Source: an uncultured bacterium
Lineage (GTDB): Bacteria; Fidelibacterota; Marinisomatia; Marinisomatales; UBA1611
NCBI GenBank assembly: GCA_938092125.1
Contig: CALKMQ010000114.1
Coordinates: 1-8,090 of the forward strand
Direction of reading: 5' to 3'
Length of the DNA: 8,090 nucleotides
In this document: positions 1 through 6,909 of the stretch, one piece after another
Position numbering within the stretch: the first letter of the stretch is position 1
How the letters are laid out: each line of letters begins with the position of its first letter
The notes under the pieces: generated by a model
Seen by the model: the letters and a program-made list of their open reading frames with translations, nothing else
Databases searched by the model: none
What the model was told of the DNA's origin: nothing
Translations under genes and position numbers: made by a program

Positions 1-1
1 T

Positions 2-97
2 AATTCATCTCCAGGACTTCAGGGAATAGAACTACTCACAGGGGCTGATGTAGCAGGAGAGATTATTAATTTTATTGAAAAATATTATAATTGTTAA
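2..97 (+). CDS. rimK: RimK-type ATP-grasp ligase, C-terminal end only (5' truncated by window edge)
   Basis: Reading from base 2, 31 codons are open up to a TAA at 95-97. The peptide begins NSSPGLQGIE and continues through TGADVAGEIINFIEK. This matches the conserved end of RimK, the ATP-grasp ligase that in E. coli adds glutamate residues to the C-terminus of ribosomal protein S6; E. coli RimK ends with a very similar NASPGLEGIE block. In ATP-grasp enzymes the Asn of this block lies at the Mg-ATP site, so the visible part retains a key residue. The rest of the gene lies to the left. The next gene begins only 3 to 6 bases after the stop, which suggests co-transcription. RimK homologues can ligate other amino acids or act on other substrates, so the exact substrate cannot be told from this tail. 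Family assignment is fairly sure; the S6 role is inference. Confidence 0.8.
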   Translation, partial: NSSPGLQGIELLTGADVAGEIINFIEKYYNC

Positions 98-105
98 AAG
101 GTGAT
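96..105 (+). promoter_or_regulatory. Shine-Dalgarno-like sequence overlapping the rimK stop and the likely start of the next gene
   Basis: The sequence AAAAGGTGAT closely resembles the 3' part of the consensus ribosome binding site (AGGTGAT). It overlaps the rimK stop and also contains the candidate GTG (101) and the first bases of the candidate ATG (104) of the acyl-reductase gene. It is therefore too close to serve either start in the usual way. Its position leaves the true start of the downstream gene uncertain. Confidence 0.35.
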
Positions 106-1236
106 GTTATCACTAAAAAAAAATTGCATTTGTAGTACACCCTCTACACTCAGAATATATAAGAAACGTTGTTCATTTACCTAATATGTTTGCAAAAAGA
201 TGGGTTATGCGATTCTTGGAAAAAACAATGGCCTATTCTCCGTCTTTAATTTATTCAAAAATTGAAGGTATTCAATCAATACCTGGTCCTAAGGTAGAAG
301 GTTGGTTGATTTCAGTTGGTGGTACACCTAGAACAATTATGTATATACCCAGCTTCCACATATAAAAAATTAATAAAAACTGCTTATCTAGCAAAAAAAT
401 TAGGTGCTGAAATAATGGGTCTTGGCGTATTTACAAAAGTTGCTGGTGATACAGGAATAACGGTAGCTAAAAATTCACCTATTCCGATAACTACCGGCAA
501 TAGTTATAGTGCATCAGCAGCCTTAGGGGTTGCAGCAGATGCTTTAAAAAAACTAGCTTTAATCGAACAGTCAGTAAACAACGAAAAATTAAAGTCGACA
601 AGCATGATCATTGGAGCAACAGGTGCTATTGGTTCAGTTTCTTCAAAATTACTGTCTATGATATTTGAAGAAATTATACTTTGCGGAACAAAAAAGGACA
701 AGCTTGAAATTTTAAAAAAGGATATACTAAATATTTCTCCTAATACAAATGTCATAATAACAACTAATGCTGATGAATATGTTTCAATAGCTGATATGAT
801 AGTTACCACTACATCCGGAGCTGGTAAGAAAATTTTTGATATAATGAAAGTCAAACCTGGATGCGTTATAACTGATGTGGCAAGACCATTAGATTTAAAA
901 CCAGAGGATGTTAATAAAAGACCTGATGTTATTTATATTGAATCTGGCGAAATTGAAATAACTGTTAAAGATAAATTAAAAATGAGAAATATTAATTTAC
1001 CACAAAATGTTGTTTTTGCATGTAAGGTTGAAACTATTGTTCTTGCTCTTGAAGGTCGCTTTGAAAAATTTACAATTGGACGTGATATTGGGTGGGAAAA
1101 AGTAAAAAAAATTTATAAACTTGGATTTAAATATGGAATGAAGCTAGCTTCAATTTTAGGAGTTAATGTAGCATATACGGAAAAAGATATTGATAGAATT
1201 AGAACATTAGCTATAGCTGCAAAAGGAGTTAGATAA
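104..1236 (+). CDS. Long-chain acyl-[acyl-carrier-protein] reductase-like oxidoreductase (COG5322 type), interrupted by two apparent +1 frameshifts
   Basis: As read, the uninterrupted part runs in frame from about 310 to the TAA at 1234-1236. Homologous-looking sequence continues upstream in two other frames: from ATG 104 to the A9 tract at 115-123, then from there to CCC at 348-350, where that frame stops at 363. Removing one A and one C joins the pieces into about 376 residues, the usual size of this family, starting MLSLKKIAFVVHPLHSE. In that reconstruction a Rossmann NAD(P)-binding loop GATGAIGS lies near residues 170-177, a TTGNSYS block near 130, and FACKVE with Cys about 306 (bases 1021-1023). 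This matches the Cys that forms the acyl-enzyme in cyanobacterial acyl-ACP reductase, which makes fatty aldehyde from acyl-ACP. No aldehyde-deformylating oxygenase gene is in view, so the product's fate is unknown. It lies in a tight operon with rimK and the VOC gene. It may be a true pseudogene or an assembly with indel errors; an open TTG at 316 gives only a truncated, probably artefactual, protein. Confidence 0.72.
115..123 (+). other. A9 homopolymer at the first apparent frameshift
   Basis: Nine consecutive A residues separate the frame of the likely start (GTG 101 / ATG 104) from the frame carrying FVVHPLHSEYIRN. Eight A residues would give a continuous MLSLKKIAFVV. The downstream frame has a stop at 114-116 and no ATG, GTG or TTG nearby; only a rare ATT at 123 could start it. 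So an extra A (real or a sequencing error), or transcript slippage on the tract, is the simplest explanation. Confidence 0.55.
348..350 (+). other. CCC at the second apparent frameshift
   Basis: The frame carrying VEGWLISVGGTPRTIMYIP ends with a stop at 363-365. The main frame, which begins after its own stop at 307-309, carries ASTYKKLIKTAYLAKKLG. The two join smoothly as MYIP-ASTYKK if one C of this run is removed. Because conserved-looking sequence lies on both sides, this break is better supported than the one at the A9 tract. Confidence 0.7.
1221..1228 (+). promoter_or_regulatory. Ribosome binding site deciding the TTG start of the VOC gene
   Basis: AAAAGGAG lies inside the last codons of the acyl-reductase gene and ends 10 bases before the TTG at 1239. 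No ATG or GTG exists in frame near the conserved FHLAFPV start of the fold, so this site supports TTG as the true initiation codon. Confidence 0.7.
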
Positions 1237-1238
1237 AA

Positions 1239-1661
1239 TTGAACTCGATACCACGATTTCATTTAGCTTTTCCAGTGAAAGACCTCGAATCAACAAGGTC
1301 CTTTTATGTTGGTTTATTAGAATGTAATACTGGTAGAGAATCAGAGAGTTGGATCGATTTTGATTTATATGGACATCAAATTGTTGCCCATCTTTCACCA
1401 AATGATTGTCAAGAATTAAATACAAATATTGTTGATGAAGATAATATCCCTTCTAGGCATTTTGGTGTAATTTTAAAGTGGAAAGAATGGGAAAAGTTGT
1501 GTTTTAAGTTAGAAAACTTAAATTTTGAATTTTTATTAAAGCCAAAAATAAGATTTAAGAATGAAATCGGAGAACAGGGAATTTTTTTTATAAGTGATCC
1601 TAGTGGTAATGCTTTAGAGTTTAAATCGTTTAAAAAAGAATCAATGATATTTAAAAAATGA
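1239..1661 (+). CDS. VOC (glyoxalase/bleomycin-resistance/dioxygenase fold) family protein
   Basis: This 140-residue protein has the typical size and layout of a single VOC domain made of two beta-alpha-beta-beta-beta modules: residues 7-52 (FHLAFPVKDLE to IVAHL) and 73-128 (RHFGVIL to SDPSGNALEFK). Possible metal ligands are His8, His51, His74 and Glu127, close in spacing to the His/Glu/His/Glu set of E. coli glyoxalase I, although the second position is His here. The DPSGNALEFK end and the WIDFDLYGHQIVAHL block are typical of a widespread, mostly uncharacterised VOC subfamily often labelled glyoxalase or dioxygenase. No signal peptide is visible, so it is probably cytoplasmic. It starts with TTG two bases after the acyl-reductase stop and its stop overlaps the esterase ATG, so translation is probably coupled. 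The fold is sure; substrate and reaction are unknown. Confidence 0.88.
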   Translation: MNSIPRFHLAFPVKDLESTRSFYVGLLECNTGRESESWIDFDLYGHQIVAHLSPNDCQELNTNIVDEDNIPSRHFGVILKWKEWEKLCFKLENLNFEFLLKPKIRFKNEIGEQGIFFISDPSGNALEFKSFKKESMIFKK

Positions 1662-3787
1662 TAAGAATCCCCAACCCTTACGATAAATATAGTTTAATGT
1701 TTTTTATGTTTATACAATCCTGCACAAACATTGATAAGAAAAACCTAATAATTCCAAACTTATTTTCTGATGGAGTTGTTATCCAAAGAAATACTTTAGT
1801 AAATATTTGGGGTCGATATCTACCTAATCAAAAAATAGACATTTCATGTTCCTGGGGTTTTGATACATTAACTTACTCTGATTCCTCAGGTTATTGGATT
1901 ACAAAGATCAAGACGATAAATAGTTCCAGTGAGCAAGCAATTACCGTTTTTAGTAGTGAAGAGTCCATTAAAATTAGAAATGTTTTAATGGGTGAAGTAT
2001 GGTTAGCAGCTGGTCAGTCAAATATGGAAATGACGTTTGATTATTGTTGTAACTCAACTGATAGTTCATCCTCTGAAATAGAGACAGCTAATTACTCAAA
2101 TATAAGGATGTATAACGTAAAAAAAGCTTTGAGTGATAAACCTTTAAATGACACTGAAGGAGAGTGGATAAGTGCTGTAGGGCAAGACATAACCGATTTT
2201 AGTGCAGTAGGTTACTTTTTTGCTAAAAAATTACACTTAGAACTTGATGTGCCGATTGGCATAATACACTCAAGTTGGGGAGGTAGTAACATTCAGTCTT
2301 GGTCTAGTTTCAATGTTTTAGATCAGATAGAAGATTTTTCAGAAGATATTAAAGAACTTGAAAAAGATTCTCTTAAATATAAAAAGACAAAAAATTGGTA
2401 CTCTCGATTTGAAAATATACCATCTGGTTCTCATTGGTGGGATTTGTTTTTATCAGAGGCTTTCCCTGAAATTGATTATTTAGATTTTTATTTACCTGGT
2501 TGGAAAGGCCTAGATCATTTAGGAGAAAATGATATTAAAGATTTTTCAAGTAATTCCTATCATTGGAAACCGTTAACAGAAAAGAGCTTTATAAAACCTG
2601 TTCTTAATAATTCAAACTTCTCTGGAGCGATTCTTTTTAAAAATGAATTTGAATTAGATTCTTTACATTCAAACTCATTTGATCTGATTATAATGCCCGA
2701 TAAAGATAAGCCCTCTGGTTTATGGGAATATGATTTATATATAAATGGTATGAAAGTCGGATCATCTTTAATTGATTTAAAAGAAGCCAATTATATTTCC
2801 AATAAACTAAATCAAAAATATAATATTGATTCCAAATTATTAAAGGTTGGAAAAAATATTATTATGGTTAGAATAATTGGTATACCCAGCATTGGAGAAA
2901 TTAAAATAAAATCATCTCATTCAAATATATCTTTTAAAAAAAACTGGAAAGCCAAAATATTAGCTGAAGAAGCATTTCAAGTTGATAACTTTAAATACCC
3001 TTACACATCTTTTTATAATTATAATGATCAAAATATAAAGTTTTCAGATATTCCTGAGAAATTTTTTTTGAAACATAATACGTTAAGCAGTTTATATAAT
3101 GGTATGATGCACCCTTTATTAAACTATACCATTAAAGGCTTTATCTGGTACCAAGGAGAAAGTAACGTAGGTGGAACGGGGGAAACCCAATACCAGAAAA
3201 TTTTCCCTTTAATGGTCAAAGATCTCAGAAAATCATTCGGTGAAAATATGCCTTTTTATTTTGCTCAAATTGCTTCTTATATTGGTTATGGCGGAATGTT
3301 GCCTCATTTCCGTCATGTTCAGAAGAGTCTTTTAAATATAAAAAATACTGGCATGGTTGTTACTTTAGATGTCGGGGAAAATCATGATATACACCCATCA
3401 AACAAACATGACGTAGGTAATCGATTCGCTTTATTAGCACTAAATAGGACATATAATAAAGATTTTATCGACTCCGGTCCGGAACTAGATAATATTGAGC
3501 AAGAAGGAAAATATCTTAATGTTTATTTTAAAAATTGCGATTCTGGGTTAATGCCGATAAAAAATAAAAATACGTGGTTTGAAATAGCAGGAAGTAATAA
3601 AGTTTATTTTGATGCAGAGGTAAATGTGTATAAAAAGCTAATACAAGTGTATTCTAAAGAAGTAAATGATCCAAAGTATGTTAGATACGCTTGGAGCGAT
3701 ACAGCTAGCGCGACCTTATTTAATAATTCAGGCCTACCAAGCCCGCCATTTTCCTCAGAACATTTAAATTACATTATAAGTAATTAA
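1658..3787 (+). CDS. Sialate O-acetylesterase family (SASA/SGNH-like) carbohydrate esterase, probable lipoprotein
   Basis: The 709-residue protein shows the signatures of long sialate O-acetylesterases, which remove O-acetyl groups from sialic acids or related sugars. Residues 118-123 are AGQSNM, with Ser121 the expected nucleophile. HSSWGGSNIQSWSS (204-217) is the oxyanion-loop block, FIWYQGESN lies at 495-503, and DIHPSNKHDVGNR at 577-589 supplies the expected Asp577 and His579. Between about 300 and 420 sits a glycoside hydrolase family 2-like sugar-binding insert (YINGMKVG, LLKVGKN, VRIIG). The C-terminus has the usual RYAWSD and GLPSPPF blocks. A short hydrophobic stretch ends in FIQSC, making Cys22 a possible lipidation site, although the leader is short and not strongly basic. 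The ATG overlaps the VOC stop as ATGA with no separate ribosome binding site, implying coupling. Its stop overlaps the convergent mannosidase. Family is firm; the actual acetylated substrate (sialic acid, xylan or other glycan) is not determinable. Confidence 0.9.
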   Translation: MIRIPNPYDKYSLMFFMFIQSCTNIDKKNLIIPNLFSDGVVIQRNTLVNIWGRYLPNQKIDISCSWGFDTLTYSDSSGYWITKIKTINSSSEQAITVFSSEESIKIRNVLMGEVWLAAGQSNMEMTFDYCCNSTDSSSSEIETANYSNIRMYNVKKALSDKPLNDTEGEWISAVGQDITDFSAVGYFFAKKLHLELDVPIGIIHSSWGGSNIQSWSSFNVLDQIEDFSEDIKELEKDSLKYKKTKNWYSRFENIPSGSHWWDLFLSEAFPEIDYLDFYLPGWKGLDHLGENDIKDFSSNSYHWKPLTEKSFIKPVLNNSNFSGAILFKNEFELDSLHSNSFDLIIMPDKDKPSGLWEYDLYINGMKVGSSLIDLKEANYISNKLNQKYNIDSKLLKVGKNIIMVRIIGIPSIGEIKIKSSHSNISFKKNWKAKILAEEAFQVDNFKYPYTSFYNYNDQNIKFSDIPEKFFLKHNTLSSLYNGMMHPLLNYTIKGFIWYQGESNVGGTGETQYQKIFPLMVKDLRKSFGENMPFYFAQIASYIGYGGMLPHFRHVQKSLLNIKNTGMVVTLDVGENHDIHPSNKHDVGNRFALLALNRTYNKDFIDSGPELDNIEQEGKYLNVYFKNCDSGLMPIKNKNTWFEIAGSNKVYFDAEVNVYKKLIQVYSKEVNDPKYVRYAWSDTASATLFNNSGLPSPPFSSEHLNYIISN

Positions 3788-6700
3788 ATTTTTATCTTAA
3801 ATGTCTTTATTTCAAATGGTTTTAGTTTAAGACGATATTTATCCTTAACTCTCTTAGACTTACTAATATTCTTTTGTTCAAGAAGATTTGTCTCTGTTAT
3901 TTGTCCATTTAAATAAATATTACCTTCTGAGTTTCTACCAACTGTTTCAACAGTTCTAATAATAATTTCATTTTTATATTCACTCTTTTTAAAAGCGGTA
4001 ATCTCTATACCTTTTCCTTTATATGTTACGGTGCTAGATGTCGATAAGTTCTTGTAGCCTTCAAAAACAAGAGGAGAATGATTTAATAAGGTGGATTCTT
4101 CGATCACATCTGACCTAATTAAATCGTTATTATGTGGATAAAAACTATAAATGAATTCATGATATCCGATATCTGCATCTGCATCTGGGTTATTAGGAGA
4201 TCGTAGCAAATTAAGGTCAATTGTATTATCAAAAATAGAATAACCATATTTACAATCGTTCATTAACGCTACACCATAGTCATTATTCGATAAATCAGCA
4301 TATTTATGCCCAACCACTTCAAATTTTGCTCTGTCCCAACTCGTATTCTTATGAGTATTCCTTTTTACATGACCATATTGAATGTCAAAAGTAGCTTGTT
4401 CATTAGTAATGGTAGTAGGGAAGTGAACTCTAAGCATTTTATGTTTTTCTTTCCAATCAACTGATGTGTTAAAATCTAAACGTTTTGAATGATTTGATAG
4501 AGAAATATGCTGTTTAATTGTAGAATTACCGATAGTATATGATATATTTAATGAACTATTTACAATTCCTACTTTAACTTTTTCAATTTTTGATACTTTT
4601 GAAGTCTCTAAGAGAGAATCTTTATAATAGAAGTCAATATCCCATGCATCCCAATTAAGAGGTCTATCCTCATAAAGGGACAATACATTACCATTTGATC
4701 TAAGAAAATTTAATTTAAGCTTTTTATCATAAGCAGACTTTAACGTACCATTTTTATGAAATACATATTTAACATAATCATTTTCAAGAACTAAGCTAGA
4801 ATGATTAACTGTTTTACTTTTTTCTTTTTGGCCTTTAGAAAAAGTTTTGAATGAAAACGGCTCTAAATCCACAAAGCAAACTACATCCTTATTTACTTGT
4901 TGAGTAGCTAAGCAAATCTTATCATCTGATATAATTTGATAGCCTTTATATTTACTAGGAATTTTTACTACCCCTTTGAAATGGTAAGACAGTGAGTTTA
5001 CTAAGGTAAACGAATTTTTATCCTTTTTAAATAAAATAGAGGCTGATTTATTTAATAGCATATCACATGTTTGATGAATATCTTCATATTCTTTATGTGT
5101 GTTTTTATAAACTAAATTTATACTTGACCCAGGTATGATATCATGAAACTGATTAATCATTAATTTTTTCCAGGCTTCATCAAGTTCGTTTTGAGGATAG
5201 CTCTTTAAGTCGCAATTAGACCATAAAAACTCAACAGCTTTGAGTTTGTTTTCCAATTTTCTATTTTGCTTTTTAACGAGACCATGTGTAGTTAGGGTAC
5301 CTCTATGTAATTCAAGATAAAGTTCTCCGACCCATGTTTCTAATTGATTTTTCTTTCTATTTAATCTTTTGAAAAAGTTTTTTGCATGATCAAATGAAAC
5401 TTTTGGTGCACCTTCAAGATTTTTCAATCTTTTTCCTAATTCTATATTCTCAGGTTTAGGACCACCACCTCCATTACCAACCCCAAAAAGAGACATAAAC
5501 TCATTTAATTTGTCTTTTTCTTTAAATGTTTTTTGAGCAGGCATTAAAAAATTTGTATCTAGTTCGCTATTATAGGAATTTTCAGGAGGGAAGTGTGTTA
5601 AAATTTCTGTTCCATCAATTCCACGCCAGTTAAACGTCTGAAATGGAAAGTCATTAAATTGATTCCATGAGATCTTTTGGGTTAAAAAATAGTTTATCTC
5701 AGCTTGTTTCAAAATTTGGGGAAGAGCTGCAGAGTAACCAAAAACATCCGGAAGCCATAAATTATCTACATCCACACCAAATTCTTTTTTAAAGAAAATC
5801 TTTCCATAAAGTAATTGACGTACCAAAGATTCACCGCTGATAAGATTGCAATCTGCTTCTACCCACATACCTCCTTGAAGCTCCCATTGGCCTTTTTTCA
5901 CAGCAGCTTTAATTCTTTTAAATATTGAAGGGTAAAAATCTTTCATGAATTGATAGTGTTGTGGCATAGAAGCTCCAAATACATAATCTGGGTATCTTTC
6001 TATTAAATCTAATTGAGTTGTAAAAGTTCGTGCACATTTTCTAATCGTCTCTTTTACAGGCCAGAGCCAGCCTGTATCAATATGTGCATGTCCGACAGCT
6101 GCTACTTTTAACTCTGAAGACGAGGCGCGTTTATTTAGTTCCGTAGATAATATATTTCTTGATGAACCAGCATCTTTCTTATCATCTTTAAAAGCGATTA
6201 CTGCTTTGTTAAGTGAATTAATTATCCTTAAGCGCTGTGTAGAGTCTTTTTCTAGCTTTTCTAATAATCCAAGGAGAATTCTTACATCAAGGTATAGATG
6301 CCATATGTCTTCACGAAATATTCCTATATCTATGGTTTCCACTTTGGCATCAAATGTTCCATGCTTTTTTGGATTGTCTTGCTCCGGGTCTACATCAACA
6401 AAAATTCCAAATAAAGAATTTGCTGCAGTCTCAACCCAAATTTCAACCTCATTATTTTTGATGCATGTTTTGGGTATCAGTAATCGAGTTCTAACAAAAT
6501 TTTGATCCCAAATAGAAGCATTCGTAATACCCTGAATTTCTTTTCCTTTAGGGTCATAAACTAGTCCTTCTCCAGAAAAGTCTAAATCTGCTATGATCTT
6601 CTTTCCACGCCATTCTTTTTTAATGCGTCCATTGAGGCAAAACCAGGCACTATCCCATTCTTTACCCCAACTTTTACCTTTGGTAATTGGTTTGTACTTT

Positions 6701-6849
6701 AATTTGTTTTTTTCGGAAAAAGGCACAGCGTTTTTTGACCATGCATATTTTGATGTTAGAGCGGTTCTATCTTCAATGAAGTAATCTTTTAGTCGATTAT
6801 TCCATTGTTCAATTCTTGATACAATTATAGCAGTTTCTTTTTTATTCAA
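3784..6849 (-). CDS. Class II alpha-mannosidase, glycoside hydrolase family 38 (Ams1-like)
   Basis: This 1021-residue protein matches the roughly 1000-residue GH38 alpha-mannosidases of the yeast Ams1/bacterial type, retaining zinc enzymes that release mannose from oligomannosides. It has an N-terminal beta-rich region (about 1-245). The catalytic domain follows, with VGHAHIDTGWLWP (His256 and Asp258 as zinc ligands) and LWLPDVFGYSAALPQ (Asp368, the nucleophile and third ligand). Then come a glycine-rich GVGNGGGGPKP loop (456-466), ELYLELHRGT (509-518) and NQFHDIIPGSS (His569, fourth ligand). The C-terminal beta domains occupy about 660-1021. No signal peptide or membrane segment is seen, so it is probably cytoplasmic like its relatives. 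The start is TTG at 6849, chosen for the MNKKE leader and an AAGGA 11 bases upstream; no ATG lies just upstream. It follows the NagB-type fusion gene by 60 bases on the same strand, suggesting an amino-sugar/mannose salvage operon. All key residues are present, so it should be active. Confidence 0.94.
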   Translation of the reverse strand: MNKKETAIIVSRIEQWNNRLKDYFIEDRTALTSKYAWSKNAVPFSEKNKLKYKPITKGKSWGKEWDSAWFCLNGRIKKEWRGKKIIADLDFSGEGLVYDPKGKEIQGITNASIWDQNFVRTRLLIPKTCIKNNEVEIWVETAANSLFGIFVDVDPEQDNPKKHGTFDAKVETIDIGIFREDIWHLYLDVRILLGLLEKLEKDSTQRLRIINSLNKAVIAFKDDKKDAGSSRNILSTELNKRASSSELKVAAVGHAHIDTGWLWPVKETIRKCARTFTTQLDLIERYPDYVFGASMPQHYQFMKDFYPSIFKRIKAAVKKGQWELQGGMWVEADCNLISGESLVRQLLYGKIFFKKEFGVDVDNLWLPDVFGYSAALPQILKQAEINYFLTQKISWNQFNDFPFQTFNWRGIDGTEILTHFPPENSYNSELDTNFLMPAQKTFKEKDKLNEFMSLFGVGNGGGGPKPENIELGKRLKNLEGAPKVSFDHAKNFFKRLNRKKNQLETWVGELYLELHRGTLTTHGLVKKQNRKLENKLKAVEFLWSNCDLKSYPQNELDEAWKKLMINQFHDIIPGSSINLVYKNTHKEYEDIHQTCDMLLNKSASILFKKDKNSFTLVNSLSYHFKGVVKIPSKYKGYQIISDDKICLATQQVNKDVVCFVDLEPFSFKTFSKGQKEKSKTVNHSSLVLENDYVKYVFHKNGTLKSAYDKKLKLNFLRSNGNVLSLYEDRPLNWDAWDIDFYYKDSLLETSKVSKIEKVKVGIVNSSLNISYTIGNSTIKQHISLSNHSKRLDFNTSVDWKEKHKMLRVHFPTTITNEQATFDIQYGHVKRNTHKNTSWDRAKFEVVGHKYADLSNNDYGVALMNDCKYGYSIFDNTIDLNLLRSPNNPDADADIGYHEFIYSFYPHNNDLIRSDVIEESTLLNHSPLVFEGYKNLSTSSTVTYKGKGIEITAFKKSEYKNEIIIRTVETVGRNSEGNIYLNGQITETNLLEQKNISKSKRVKDKYRLKLKPFEIKTFKIKI

Positions 6850-6860
6850 AATTGATTATT

Positions 6861-6865
6861 TCCTT
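6861..6865 (-). promoter_or_regulatory. Ribosome binding site for the alpha-mannosidase
   Basis: On the minus strand AAGGA lies 11 bases before the TTG start at 6849. The spacing is slightly long, but it is the only purine-rich site in the 60-base gap and supports TTG as the start codon. Confidence 0.5.
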
Positions 6866-6909
6866 AAACTTGTTTGAACTATAAAAATCAATAACTAATC
6901 ATAAGAAAA

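Noticed and set aside
316..348. TTG at 316 as the start of the acyl-reductase protein
   Set aside because: The first 11 residues from there do not look conserved, whereas another frame over the same bases gives a family-like VEGWLISVGGTPRT segment; the TTG is most likely a by-product of the frameshift.
504..854. Open frame of 116 codons on the minus strand
   Set aside because: It lies antisense to the well-conserved Rossmann region of the acyl-reductase gene and its protein has no recognisable pattern.
1207..1425. Open frame of 72 codons on the minus strand
   Set aside because: It is antisense to the end of the reductase and the first half of the VOC gene, both well supported; no ribosome site or family features.
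2560..2790. Open frame of 76 codons on the minus strand
   Set aside because: It is antisense to the insert domain of the esterase and shows no recognisable features.
6206..6784. Two plus-strand open frames (6206-6505 and 6593-6784)
   Set aside because: Both are antisense to the N-terminal part of the mannosidase, which has a continuous full-length frame.
6851..6892. Inverted repeat ATTGATT (6851-6857) / AATCAAT (6886-6892) in the gap between the two leftward genes
   Set aside because: The stem is only 7 A/T-rich pairs with a 28-base loop and no following T-run on the minus strand, so it is not a credible terminator or operator; likely chance in AT-rich DNA.
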